Source: Methylobacterium iners (GTDB lineage Bacteria > Pseudomonadota > Alphaproteobacteria > Rhizobiales > Beijerinckiaceae). From it: 64,000 nucleotides of DNA. Positions within the stretch are counted from its first letter, which is position 1. Every line of letters starts with the position of its first letter. The position numbers and the translations under genes were made by a program. The stretch is from the NCBI RefSeq assembly GCF_022179305.1, contig NZ_BPQP01000038.1, forward strand, positions 1 through 64,000. Direction: 5' to 3'. The notes beneath the pieces were generated by a model. It searched no databases. It had not been told where the DNA came from and worked only from the letters and a program-made list of their open reading frames with translations. Positions 41,475 to 51,336 of the stretch are shown here, piece after piece.

Positions 41475-43250
41475 ATGAGCGGCGAGGTCATGACCGGGGC
41501 CGAAATGGTCATCCGGGCGTTCCGGGATCAGGGTGTCGACACGCTGTTCGGGTATCCCGGCGGTGCGGTGCTGCCGATCTACGACGCGCTCTTCCAGCAG
41601 GAGGACCTGAAGCACATCCTCGTGCGCCACGAGCAGGGCGCGGTCCACGCGGCCGAGGGCTATGCCCGCTCGTCGGGCAAGGTCGGCTGCGTCCTCGTCA
41701 CCTCGGGGCCGGGCGCCACCAACATCATCACGGGCCTCACCGACGCGATGATGGACTCGATTCCGCTCGTCTGCATCACCGGGCAGGTCCCGACGCATCT
41801 GATCGGCACCGACGCGTTCCAGGAATGCGACACGGTCGGCATCACGCGCCACTGCACGAAGCACAACTACCTCGTCAAATCCATCGACGACCTGCCGCGC
41901 ATCCTGCACGAGGCCTTCTACGTCGCCTCGAACGGACGTCCGGGCCCCGTCGTCGTCGACCTGCCGAAGGACGTTCAGTTCGCGAGCGGGCTTTACGAGC
42001 GTCCGACCCAGAACGGCCACAAGACCTACCGCCCCGCCTTCAAGGGCGACGCTCCGTCGATCCAGGCGGCCGTCGAGCTGATGGCGACGGCCCGGCGCCC
42101 CGTCTTCTACACCGGCGGCGGCGTCATCAATGCGGGCCCGGAGGCATCCGGGCTGCTGCGCAAGCTCGTCGCCGAAACCGGCTTCCCCGTCACGTCCACG
42201 CTGATGGGGCTCGGCGCCTTCCCGGCCTCCGACGACAGGTTCCTGGGCATGCTCGGCATGCACGGGACCTACGAGGCCAACCTCGCGATGCACGAATGCG
42301 ACGTGATGATCTGCGTCGGCGCCCGCTTCGACGACCGCATCACGGGCCGTCTCGACGCCTTCGCGCCGTTCTCCAAGAAGATCCACATCGACATCGACGC
42401 CTCCTCGATCAACAAGGTCGTCAAGGTCGACGTCGGCATCGTCGGCGATTGCGCCTCGGTGCTGGAAGACATGCTCGCCGCCTGGCGCGCGCTTCCGGCC
42501 AAGCCCGACAGGGGCCGCCTCGACCCGTGGTTCGGGAAGATCCGCACCTGGAAGGCGCGGGAATGCCTGAACTATTGGCCGTCGGGCACGATCATCAAGC
42601 CGCAATACGCCGTCCAGCGCCTGTACGAGGCGACCAAGGACCGGGAGACCTACATCACCACGGAAGTCGGCCAGCACCAGATGTGGGCAGCCCAGTACTA
42701 CAAGTTCGACGAGCCGAACCGCTGGATGACCTCCGGCGGACTCGGCACCATGGGCTACGGCCTGCCCGCCGCCATCGGCGCGCAGCTCGCCTATCCGCGT
42801 GGCCTCGTCATCGACATCGCCGGCGAGGCCTCGATCCTGATGAACATGCAGGAGATGTCGACGGCCGTTCAGTACCGCCTGCCGATCAAGATCTTCATCC
42901 TGAACAACGAGTACATGGGCATGGTCCGCCAGTGGCAGGAGCTGCTGCACGGCTCGCGCTACTCGCAGAGCTATTCGGAAAGCCTGCCGGACTTCGTGAA
43001 GCTGGCCGAGGCCTACGGCGCCAAGGGCATTCGCTGCGAGAAGCCGGGCGACCTCGACGCGGCGATCCAAGAGATGCTGGACTACGACGGCCCGGTGATC
43101 TTCGACTGCGTCGTCGACAAGACCGAGAACTGCTTCCCGATGATCCCCTCGGGCAAGGCGCACAACGAGATGCTGCTGTCGGACTACCTCGGCGAGACCG
43201 GGGTCGAGCTCGGCGACGTCATCTCGGAAGAGGGCAAGATGCTGGTCTGA
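41475..43250 (+). CDS. ilvB: Acetolactate synthase large subunit
   Basis: Thiamine-diphosphate enzyme of 591 residues making acetolactate or acetohydroxybutyrate, the first common step of valine/leucine/isoleucine synthesis. ATG 41475 with GAGGAG before it is preferred over ATG 41445. '[13 protein letters not shown]' and the catalytic Glu in '[23 protein letters not shown]' are clear, with a central FAD region ('[20 protein letters not shown]') and ThDP site '[22 protein letters not shown]'. The last motif has GEA where GDG/GDA is usual. ilvN follows 35 bases on. Confidence 0.97.
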   Translation: MSGEVMTGAEMVIRAFRDQGVDTLFGYPGGAVLPIYDALFQQEDLKHILVRHEQGAVHAAEGYARSSGKVGCVLVTSGPGATNIITGLTDAMMDSIPLVCITGQVPTHLIGTDAFQECDTVGITRHCTKHNYLVKSIDDLPRILHEAFYVASNGRPGPVVVDLPKDVQFASGLYERPTQNGHKTYRPAFKGDAPSIQAAVELMATARRPVFYTGGGVINAGPEASGLLRKLVAETGFPVTSTLMGLGAFPASDDRFLGMLGMHGTYEANLAMHECDVMICVGARFDDRITGRLDAFAPFSKKIHIDIDASSINKVVKVDVGIVGDCASVLEDMLAAWRALPAKPDRGRLDPWFGKIRTWKARECLNYWPSGTIIKPQYAVQRLYEATKDRETYITTEVGQHQMWAAQYYKFDEPNRWMTSGGLGTMGYGLPAAIGAQLAYPRGLVIDIAGEASILMNMQEMSTAVQYRLPIKIFILNNEYMGMVRQWQELLHGSRYSQSYSESLPDFVKLAEAYGAKGIRCEKPGDLDAAIQEMLDYDGPVIFDCVVDKTENCFPMIPSGKAHNEMLLSDYLGETGVELGDVISEEGKMLV

Positions 43251-43285
43251 CGGGATCGAGCGAGGATCGGGGCAGGAACGACGAC

Positions 43286-43828
43286 ATGAACGCGATGAAC
43301 ACCCACTACCCCGATGCCGGCCGGGTCGAGGCCGTCAACCGGCACACGCTCGCCGTGATCGTGGACAACGAGCCCGGCGTGCTGGCGCGCATCTCCGGCA
43401 TGTTCTCGGGGAGAGGCTACAACATCGAGAGCCTGACGGTGTCCGAAACCGAGGTGGCCCGCCACATCTCGCGGATCACCATCGTCACGGCGGGCACCAA
43501 CGCGGTGATCGAGCAGATCAAGGCGCAGCTCAACCGGCTCGTACCCGTCCATCGGGTCGTCGACCTGACGCTGCAGGGCAATGCGCTGGAGCGCGAGCTC
43601 TGCCTCGTGAAGGTGGCCGGCACCGGCGAGCACCGCAGCGAGGCGCTGACCCTCGCCGCCGCCTTCAACGCCCGCACCCTCGACGCCACGCTGAGCTCCT
43701 TCGTGTTCGAGGTCACCGGCACCACCGAGGAGATCGACCGCTTCATCGGGCTGATGACGGTCATCGGCCTCGTCGAGATCTCCCGCACGGGGATCGCGGC
43801 GATGGGGCGGGGCGCGGAGGCGATGTGA
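43286..43828 (+). CDS. ilvN: Acetolactate synthase small (regulatory) subunit
   Basis: A protein of 180 residues with the N-terminal ACT domain 'LAVIVDNEPGVLARISGMFSGRGYNIESLTVSETE' that binds valine, and the C-terminal ALS_ss domain 'RELCLVKVAG' and 'FVFEVTGTTEEIDRFIGLMTVIGLVEISRTGIAAMGRG'. It raises IlvB activity and gives feedback inhibition. It starts at ATG 43286 in the same transcription unit as ilvB. Confidence 0.97.
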   Translation: MNAMNTHYPDAGRVEAVNRHTLAVIVDNEPGVLARISGMFSGRGYNIESLTVSETEVARHISRITIVTAGTNAVIEQIKAQLNRLVPVHRVVDLTLQGNALERELCLVKVAGTGEHRSEALTLAAAFNARTLDATLSSFVFEVTGTTEEIDRFIGLMTVIGLVEISRTGIAAMGRGAEAM

Positions 43829-43892
43829 AGGCGACGCCTTCTGGGCGGTTCTGCGCTATCATTCCGGTGACGTCCGACATCAGGAGTCCGTG

Positions 43893-44132
43893 ATGGAAGC
43901 AAAAGTGGTCCGATGGGGCGACGACCTAGCGGTGAAGCTGTCCTCCGAGGAGGTCCGGGCCCTGGGTCTCAGCGAGGGGCAGATCGTCGAGGTGACGCCC
44001 AAGCGGCGGCGAATTACGGCCGATGAGATGTTCGCGGAGATGCGGCGGCTTGGACCTGCCCATGAGCCCGAGATGATCGATTGGGGGCCCGACCGGGGTT
44101 CCGAGATCATCGATGACAACGATCCGCGATGA
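43893..44132 (+). CDS. MazE-like (AbrB-fold) antitoxin
   Basis: A protein of 79 residues from ATG 43893. The swapped-hairpin DNA-binding part reads 'AKVVRWGDDLAVKLSSEEVRALGLSEGQIVEVTP', and the acidic tail ('MIDWGPDRGSEIIDDNDPR') would wrap the toxin. It overlaps the toxin start by 20 bases. Antitoxins of this type repress their own promoter. It sits in the gap between ilvN and later genes, with no sign of a mobile element. Confidence 0.88.
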   Translation: MEAKVVRWGDDLAVKLSSEEVRALGLSEGQIVEVTPKRRRITADEMFAEMRRLGPAHEPEMIDWGPDRGSEIIDDNDPR

Positions 44133-44472
44133 CGCGATCCTAGAGCCTGGCGACCTCGTTCTCGTCGAGCTCGGACCCGTGCGCGGCAGCGAGCAGGACG
44201 GCCGCCGTCCGGCTCTCGTGGTCTCGGTCCAGAACGTTCATCTTTTGACGCGACGCGCTCTGATCTGTCCGATTACGAGCAACATCGACCCGTGGCCAAG
44301 CAAGGTTCTGCTGCCACCCGGCCTCGCCGCGAAGGGTGCCGTGCTGACCGATCAATTGCGGGCGATCGATCGCAAGGAGCGGATCCTGCGCCGTCTCGGC
44401 TCGGTTCCGGCCCATGTTCTTTCCGAGGCCAAGGATCAGATCGCGATCCTCCTCGACCTTCGCAATGATTGA
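44113..44472 (+). CDS. MazF/PemK-like toxin (mRNA interferase)
   Basis: A protein of 119 residues of the PemK/MazF fold: 'LEPGDLVLVELGPVRGSEQDGRRPALVVS' with the conserved GSEQ-x-GRRPALVV segment, 'LICPITSNI' and 'KGAVLTDQLRAIDRKERILRRLGSVP'. These toxins cut single-stranded mRNA at short sites. The overlap with the antitoxin gene is typical for co-translation. The cleavage specificity cannot be read from sequence. Confidence 0.9.
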   Translation: MTTIRDDAILEPGDLVLVELGPVRGSEQDGRRPALVVSVQNVHLLTRRALICPITSNIDPWPSKVLLPPGLAAKGAVLTDQLRAIDRKERILRRLGSVPAHVLSEAKDQIAILLDLRND

Positions 44473-44493
44473 CGGGAAACGCGCAGATCTCTG

Positions 44494-45129
44494 ATGGCAT
44501 CCACCCTCTACTACGCCCCCGGCGCCTGCTCCCTCGCCTCTCACATCGCGCTCGAAGAGGCGGGCGCGTCGTTCGAGACGGTGCGCCTCAACCTCATGGC
44601 AGGCGACCAGCGCGCGCCCGGATATCTCGCGATCAACGAGCGCGGCCGGGTGCCGGCCCTCGTCGACGACGGCTGGGTGCTCACGGAGAACACCGCCATC
44701 CTGCGCCACGTCGCCCGGCTCCATCCCGCGCTGTGGCCCGAGGCGGCGCGTGACCAGGCGGTCGCCGACGAGTGGCTCGCCTGGCTCTCCACCAACCACC
44801 ACGTCGCCTACGCCCATGTGCGCCGGCCCGAGCGCTACACGACCGACGAGGAGGCCCATCCCGCCATCAGTGCCAAGGGCGTCGATACCTGCGGCGACCT
44901 CTTCACGATGACCGAGGTCCGGCTCTCGAACGGCGGCTGGGCGGTGGGCGGCCGCTACAGCGTGGTCGACCCCTACCTGCTGCTGTTCTGGACCTGGGGC
45001 CGGGGTCCTGCGCTCAGGTTCGATATGCCCGAGCGCTTCCCGCATTGGACGGCGCATGCCCGGGCGATGGCCGAACGACCCGCAGTGCAGGCGGTCTTCG
45101 CCCGCGAGGGCCTCGACCTGCCGGCCTGA
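44494..45129 (+). CDS. Glutathione S-transferase family protein
   Basis: A protein of 211 residues from ATG 44494. 'LYYAPGACSLASHIALEEAGASFETVRLNL' is the beta-class GST N-terminus (SspA/GstB-like, with Cys near the active site), then 'YLAINERGRVPALVDDGWVLTENTAILRHVA'. The C-terminal helical domain ends 'RPAVQAVFAREGL'. It would bind glutathione in the cytosol. It is separate from the other GST at 19053 in sequence and context. Confidence 0.92.
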   Translation: MASTLYYAPGACSLASHIALEEAGASFETVRLNLMAGDQRAPGYLAINERGRVPALVDDGWVLTENTAILRHVARLHPALWPEAARDQAVADEWLAWLSTNHHVAYAHVRRPERYTTDEEAHPAISAKGVDTCGDLFTMTEVRLSNGGWAVGGRYSVVDPYLLLFWTWGRGPALRFDMPERFPHWTAHARAMAERPAVQAVFAREGLDLPA

Positions 45130-45147
45130 TGGGGACGGAGCCTCGCC

Positions 45148-45783
45148 ATGAGAACCGGAGCGGTCGACGACATGCTCATGTCGATCACGACGCCAGGCCT
45201 GCCGCCAGTCTACGGTGAGTACGGCTTGTGGGAGACGGCGCTCGCACTGCCCGCCCTGGCGAGCCTGCGCCAGGGCCTCCTCGACCGTCCCCTGTCCGCG
45301 GCGGCCTATCTCGAGGCTGACGTGTTCGAGACGAACGAGGTCTCGGTCTGCCTCAACGCACCGGACCGGTGGCCGACCGCGATGCAGTTCCTCAACTGCC
45401 GCTGGCTCGAACACAGCGAAGCGGAGCTCGCCGAGTCGATCCTGAAGGCGCTCGTGGCGCACCTGCCGATCCTGCGCGACCGGTATGACTTCCTCGACGC
45501 GGATGAGCGCGAACGGGTTCTGCCCCTCGACGCAACGCCGAAGACGCTGCGCCGGCATACCCGCCTGCGCGGCATCACCACTCAGGCCGTGCACAGCGCC
45601 ACGCCTTATTTCGGCATCGCACTCGATTGCGCCTGGGACGAGGAGCACGGCCTCGGCCTCGTGCTCTGCGGGACCGAGGTCATCGAAATCGGCGGAACCG
45701 ACATGGTGTCCTCCGAAGGCACAGCAGAAGCCCATTACGCCGGAGTGCTGGCGCGCCTCAGCGCCGGACCGGCCGCGGGATAG
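45148..45783 (+). CDS. Conserved hypothetical protein, DUF6985-like
   Basis: A protein of 211 residues. The most notable segment is 'YFGIALDCAWDEEHGLGLVLCGTEVIEIGGTDMV' near the C-terminus, a pattern shared with proteins annotated DUF6985, some of which lie in polymorphic-toxin immunity loci. No signal peptide or membrane helix is seen. It follows the GST gene by 18 bases and may be co-transcribed. Function is unknown, and the family assignment is from memory of the motif only. Confidence 0.6.
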   Translation: MRTGAVDDMLMSITTPGLPPVYGEYGLWETALALPALASLRQGLLDRPLSAAAYLEADVFETNEVSVCLNAPDRWPTAMQFLNCRWLEHSEAELAESILKALVAHLPILRDRYDFLDADERERVLPLDATPKTLRRHTRLRGITTQAVHSATPYFGIALDCAWDEEHGLGLVLCGTEVIEIGGTDMVSSEGTAEAHYAGVLARLSAGPAAG

Positions 45784-45895
45784 CGAAGACGGCGGAATTT
45801 CCGCTTCCGTCCTGGGGAACCCGTCGCTAAAAGCCGCGGATCGCACGGCCGCGCGAATATCTCTGATGAGGGCGCCGGGGCGCACTCATGTCTAG

Positions 45896-46933
<1,038 letters not shown>

Positions 46934-46961
46934 CGGCCTGGTCCCTGCCGCTTAGCTCCGA

Positions 46962-46996
46962 TGGCGGACCGGCGCGCGCAAGCCGTCGGTCCGCCA
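46962..46996 (+). terminator. Hairpin after ilvC
   Basis: TGGCGGACCG / CGGTCCGCCA perfect 10-bp stem with a 15-base loop, 28 bases after the ilvC stop. There is no U-run; it is probably a terminator or 3'-end protector. Confidence 0.45.
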
Positions 46997-47120
46997 CCCC
47001 CTGTCCTCGGGGCGAACGCGGAATCCGAAACCGCCCGCAGGGTCCTATCCGGATGACGCCGAGCGTCACGACGACCGCATCGCGCCTGGGATTGCCACCC
47101 GCATCGGCTGTCGCCCCGCC

Positions 47121-48587
47121 GTGAGCCGATCCCAAAGTCACGTCTTCACGGTTGCGATCGTCGGCGCGGGCTTCGGCGGGCTTTGCCAAGCGATGAGGCT
47201 GAAGGCAGCCGGAATCGACGACTTCGTGGTCGTCGACAAGAACCGGGACGTCGGCGGCACTTGGTTCGAGAACACCTATCCCGGCGCCGCGTGCGACATC
47301 GAATCGTATCTATACTCCTACTCGTTTCTCCCCAACCCCGACTGGAGCCGCAAATTCGCGGGCCAGGCCGAGATCCAGCGCTACCTCGCGGCCTGCGCGC
47401 GCGACCAGCATCTGCATCCCCATCTTCGACTGGGGACCGAGATCGTCGGTGCGGTCTTCGACCCGGTGGAGAGCGTGTGGCGACTATCCTCCGCAGAGGG
47501 GGAGGTGATCGCAGCAAGGATCCTGGTTCCGGCCTGCGGTCAGCTCAACCGCCCGTCGATACCGGTCCTGCCCGGGATCGAGAGCTTTACCGGCCCGTGC
47601 TTCCATTCGGCGCGCTGGGACCCGTCGTTCGAAGCGCGGGCCAAGGTCGTGGCAGTGATCGGGACCGGCGCCAGCGCGGTCCAGATCGTACCTGAGCTCG
47701 TTCCCGCCGCGGAGAGGGTGGTGCTGTTTCAGCGCTCCGGGGCCTGGGTGTTGCCCAAGGGCGACCGCCGGTTTTCGCGCCTCGAGCGCAGTCTGTTGCG
47801 GGGTTTCGGACTGGGACGGCTCTACCGGACCCTCATCGCCGGCAAGAACGAGCTGCGCGGCGTCGCGTTCGTGCGCTTCCCCTGGATGCTGGCACCTATG
47901 GCGTGGCGCGTGCGGCGGATCATCAGGCGGCGCGTGCGCTCGCCGGAGAAGCGCGCCGCTCTCCTCCCGTCGTACCGGATTGGGTGCAAGCGCGTCCTCA
48001 TCTCGGACGACTGGTACTCGGCGCTGGATGAGGACAAGGTCGCGATCGTGAGTGACGCGATCACGGCGATCACATCCGACGGTGTGGTCACGGCCGATGG
48101 ACGGCTGCACCGGGCCGACGCGCTGATCCTCGCCACCGGATTCGCGGCCGCCAACCCGCTGGCCGGGCTCAACATCGTCGGCGATGGGGGACGGGCGCTG
48201 AACGAGGTTTGGCGAGACGGCGCGTCGGCCTATCTCGGAATGACCATGCCGGGCTTCCCCAACCTGTTCATCCTTTACGGCCCCAACACCAATCTCGGGC
48301 ATGACTCCATCGTGCGGATGCTGGAGGCGCAAGCCGACTACGTCGTCCAAGCGGTGCAGCTGCTCAGGGATCGTGGATTGCGCAGGCTCGACGTTGCGCC
48401 GCCGGCTGCGCATGCCTTCGATGGATGGGTTGGGGCCGAACTTAAGCGGACGGTTTGGAATGCGACCTGTCCGTCTTGGTACAAGACGGCGGAGGGCCGC
48501 ATCACGAATAACTGGCCGGGCCTCGTCAGCCGGTTTCGGGCCATGACGCGCCGGCTCAAGCTCGAAGATTACGATCTTCGCTCATGA
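47121..48587 (+). CDS. Flavin-containing Baeyer-Villiger-type monooxygenase
   Basis: A protein of 488 residues from GTG 47121. FAD site 'VGAGFGG' (about 14-20), the fingerprint F156-x-G-x3-H162-x3-W166 ('FTGPCFHSARW'), which defines type I Baeyer-Villiger enzymes, and the NADPH site 'GTGASAVQ' (181-188) are in order. It would convert a ketone to an ester or lactone with O2 and NADPH. The next two genes encode a dehydrogenase and an esterase, giving an alcohol-ketone-ester-acid route. Third codon positions show more A/T than the neighbours, a hint of transfer. The natural substrate is unknown. Confidence 0.93.
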   Translation: MSRSQSHVFTVAIVGAGFGGLCQAMRLKAAGIDDFVVVDKNRDVGGTWFENTYPGAACDIESYLYSYSFLPNPDWSRKFAGQAEIQRYLAACARDQHLHPHLRLGTEIVGAVFDPVESVWRLSSAEGEVIAARILVPACGQLNRPSIPVLPGIESFTGPCFHSARWDPSFEARAKVVAVIGTGASAVQIVPELVPAAERVVLFQRSGAWVLPKGDRRFSRLERSLLRGFGLGRLYRTLIAGKNELRGVAFVRFPWMLAPMAWRVRRIIRRRVRSPEKRAALLPSYRIGCKRVLISDDWYSALDEDKVAIVSDAITAITSDGVVTADGRLHRADALILATGFAAANPLAGLNIVGDGGRALNEVWRDGASAYLGMTMPGFPNLFILYGPNTNLGHDSIVRMLEAQADYVVQAVQLLRDRGLRRLDVAPPAAHAFDGWVGAELKRTVWNATCPSWYKTAEGRITNNWPGLVSRFRAMTRRLKLEDYDLRS

Positions 48588-48693
48588 GACGTATTTCTAG
48601 AGCTTGGCCCAGATGATAAGGCGGAACAGGCTCAGGCATGGCCACGAAGCCGACAGGACGCGTCTACAAGTCTCATCGGACATCGGCAGCTTG

Positions 48694-49620
48694 ATGCGAA
48701 ACCACCGGGACGAAGCGACCTTGCGCCCGAGGACGGCGCTCGTGACCGGCGCCGGGTCGGGAATCGGTCGCGCGATCGCCTGCGAACTCGGTCGCCGCGG
48801 CTTCCTCGTGATTGTCACGGACATTGACGCCGCCAGCGCCAGGGCGACGGCGGCCCTGATCGGTCCGTCGAGCCGATCCGCGAGCCTCGACGTACGCGAC
48901 GCGGACACCTTCGCCGCCTGCGTCCGGGAGATCCTCGACGAGCACGGTCACCTCGACATGCTGGTCAACAATGCGGGCATCCCCATCAGCGGCGAGGTGC
49001 AGGACCTGTCGCTCGGCCATTGGGACCGCATCATCGACGTCAACCTTCGTGGTGTGATCCACGGCGTTGCCGCCGCCTACCCGGCGATGCAGCGGCGGGG
49101 TTCTGGGGCGATCGTCAACGTGGCCTCGATCGCGGGCCTCGCGCTGGGGCCCCTCGGCACGCCCTACGCGACGACGAAACATGCCGTCGTCGGTCTATCC
49201 CTCAGCCTTCGCGCCGAGGCGGCCGCCTACGGCGTCCAGGTCAGCGTGCTCTGCCCCGGAGCGGTCGAAACGCCGATCCTCGACCGGGACAATCCTGCCG
49301 ATCTGCCGCTGGTCCCCTGGCGGCCCGACAATCGTTCCTACCTGACGCGGCTGTGCGGCGCGCCGATGCCTGTTGATCTGTTCGCGCGCCAGGCGCTCGA
49401 CGCGGCGGAGCGTGGCGAGGGCGTTGTCGTTCGGCCGTTCCTGGCGCGGGTCGCCTGGTGGACGCAGCGCTACCTGCCGTTCCTCGCAGGTCTGCGGGTC
49501 CGCATGGTGCTCGCGGAGCAGCGGGCCGCTGCGAAGAACCGCCCGCACAGTCAGGCGGTCGATCATCCGCTCGTCGAAAGCGGAACCGGTCCAAGCATTC
49601 TTGATCGCTTTGCTCGGTAG
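48694..49620 (+). CDS. Short-chain dehydrogenase/reductase
   Basis: A protein of 308 residues from ATG 48694; in-frame starts further up (TTG 48604, ATG 48613) are possible. The NAD(P) motif 'TALVTGAGSGIG' carries 'DID' after strand 2, which favours NAD. 'NNAG', catalytic Ser in 'NVASIAG' and 'YATTK' follow, and a C-terminal extension of about 60 residues is amphipathic. It probably oxidises the alcohol that feeds the preceding monooxygenase or reduces a related ketone, and resembles SadH-type proteins found beside such enzymes. Confidence 0.9.
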   Translation: MRNHRDEATLRPRTALVTGAGSGIGRAIACELGRRGFLVIVTDIDAASARATAALIGPSSRSASLDVRDADTFAACVREILDEHGHLDMLVNNAGIPISGEVQDLSLGHWDRIIDVNLRGVIHGVAAAYPAMQRRGSGAIVNVASIAGLALGPLGTPYATTKHAVVGLSLSLRAEAAAYGVQVSVLCPGAVETPILDRDNPADLPLVPWRPDNRSYLTRLCGAPMPVDLFARQALDAAERGEGVVVRPFLARVAWWTQRYLPFLAGLRVRMVLAEQRAAAKNRPHSQAVDHPLVESGTGPSILDRFAR

Positions 49621-49685
49621 TTCCAGGACGAACGCGCCACGGCGGCTAGAAGACGTGAGGGCGGCAAGAGCAGCCGCAGGAAGGG

Positions 49686-50573
49686 ATGCCGAGTTTGGCA
49701 AGCCTACGCGCCCATGCCCTCAACGCCGTCCTGCACCGGAAGATCAAGCATCACTTCGGACGCGCGCAGGACGCCCGGCGGTTCAGGAAGATCTTCGCTC
49801 GCCTCTTCGACCAGCGCCTGCTGCAGCCGCGTAGCGGCATCGATTACGCCGATTGCCGCGTCGGCGGCATTCCCTGCGAGCGCGTACGGATGGGCGACGG
49901 CCCCCGCCTGTTCTACCTGCACGGGGGCGGCTTCTGCGCCATGTCGAGCCGGTCCTACAGGTCGCTTACCGGCTCTCTCGCTCGGCGCGGCTTCGACGTC
50001 CTCGTGCCGAGTTACCGGCTAGCCCCAGAATTTCCGTTCCCCGCCGCCCTCGACGATGCCGTCGCCGCCTGGCGTGCCTTCGCGGCGGAGGGGCCCTGCG
50101 CCATCGGCGGGGACTCGGCGGGCGGCAATCTCGCGCTGGCCCTGATGATCCGGGCTCGGGACGAGGGTTTGCCGATGCCGAGCGCGGCGGTCCTGTTCTC
50201 GCCGATCACGGACCTCCTCGGAACGGGGCCGTCGCATGCCGCGAATTCGCAGCGTGACGCCATGTTCGATGCCGACGTGTTTCGGCGCTTGGCCGCCGCC
50301 TACCTGGCCGGGTCGGCGGCGACGCACCCGCATGCCTCCCCCCTCTACGACACGCTGTGCGGGCTGCCGCCGCTGCTCGTCCACGTGGGCGAAACCGAGG
50401 TCCTGCGCGACGATGCCGTCGGCCTCGCCGCGAAGGTCCGAGCGTCGGGTGGGCGAGCCGATCTCAAGGTCTGGAACGTGGTCCCTCACGGCTGGCAATT
50501 CGCCGACCCGATGCTTCCGGAGGCGCGACGCTCGCTCGATGAAGCGGCGCGCTTCCTGAGAGAGCATCGATAG
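49686..50573 (+). CDS. Alpha/beta hydrolase, hormone-sensitive-lipase family esterase
   Basis: A protein of 295 residues. Oxyanion motif 'YLHGGGFCAMS', nucleophile Ser in 'GGDSAGGNLALAL', acid in 'VGETEVLRDDA' and His in 'VPHGWQF' form a full HSL-family catalytic set. It would hydrolyse the ester or lactone made by the Baeyer-Villiger enzyme. Gene order monooxygenase-SDR-esterase recalls the mymA-lipR-sadH set of mycobacteria in content. The start ATG 49686 gives a 30-residue basic N-terminus before the fold. Confidence 0.92.
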   Translation: MPSLASLRAHALNAVLHRKIKHHFGRAQDARRFRKIFARLFDQRLLQPRSGIDYADCRVGGIPCERVRMGDGPRLFYLHGGGFCAMSSRSYRSLTGSLARRGFDVLVPSYRLAPEFPFPAALDDAVAAWRAFAAEGPCAIGGDSAGGNLALALMIRARDEGLPMPSAAVLFSPITDLLGTGPSHAANSQRDAMFDADVFRRLAAAYLAGSAATHPHASPLYDTLCGLPPLLVHVGETEVLRDDAVGLAAKVRASGGRADLKVWNVVPHGWQFADPMLPEARRSLDEAARFLREHR

Positions 50574-50676
50574 CGTGGGCGCGCCGTTCCAGCCTGAGAG
50601 AAAATCAGGCAAAGACCGCGAGTGACGAGCGGCCCATGATCGAAGGCCGCGTATGGGAAGCGTCAGGAAGGACATC

Positions 50677-51330
50677 ATGGCATCGCTCTATTTCGACGAA
50701 CACCGCGCTCTGCAGCAGGAATTCGGCACGACGAAGCTCGCCGAGCGCCTCGATACCGGCTGGGTTCACGAGACGATCAGCCAGGAGGAGGCCGCTTTCA
50801 TCGGTTCGCGCGACATGTTCTTCCTGTCCACCGTCGACCCCGACGGCATGCCGACCGTCTCCTACAAGGGCGGCAGCACCGGCTTCGTGAAGGTGCTGGA
50901 CGGCTCGACGCTCGTCTTCCCGGGCCTGGACGGCAACGGCATGTTCTACTCGATGGGCAACATCGAGGGGCAGGCCAAGGTCGGCCTCCTGTTCATCGAC
51001 TTCGAGATGCCCCACCGCGTCCGCGTCCAGGGCCACGCCCGCATGCTGCGCGACGACCCTCTCATGGCCGAGTATACCGAGGCGAAGTACCTCGTGCGCG
51101 TCGAGGTCACGAAGGCTTGGGTCAATTGCCCGCGCTACATCCACAAGTACAAGAAGCTCGAGCAGAACCGCTACGTGCCGACGCCCGAGAAGGAGACGCC
51201 GCTCGCCCTCTGGAAGCGCCTCGACATGGTGCAGGATGTCCTGACCCCCGAGGACAAGGCCCGGGCCGACCGGGAGGGCGCGCTCGAACTCTCGGAATAC
51301 GAGGCGCGCGTCGCCCGCGGCGAGAGCTGA
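50677..51330 (+). CDS. Pyridoxamine-phosphate-oxidase-like FMN-binding split-barrel protein
   Basis: A protein of 217 residues. ATG 50677 follows AGGAAGG at good distance and is preferred over ATG 50653. 'ISQEEAAFIGSRDMFFLSTVDPDGMPTVSYKGGSTGFVKVLDGSTLVFPGLDGNG' is a PNPOx-like barrel, with 'KVGLLFIDFEMPHRVRVQGHARML' next. This subgroup includes flavin-dependent reductases and heme-utilisation proteins; PdxH itself is excluded by the missing C-terminal motif. The role is unknown and it is a single gene. Confidence 0.88.
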   Translation: MASLYFDEHRALQQEFGTTKLAERLDTGWVHETISQEEAAFIGSRDMFFLSTVDPDGMPTVSYKGGSTGFVKVLDGSTLVFPGLDGNGMFYSMGNIEGQAKVGLLFIDFEMPHRVRVQGHARMLRDDPLMAEYTEAKYLVRVEVTKAWVNCPRYIHKYKKLEQNRYVPTPEKETPLALWKRLDMVQDVLTPEDKARADREGALELSEYEARVARGES

Positions 51331-51336
51331 GGGCGG

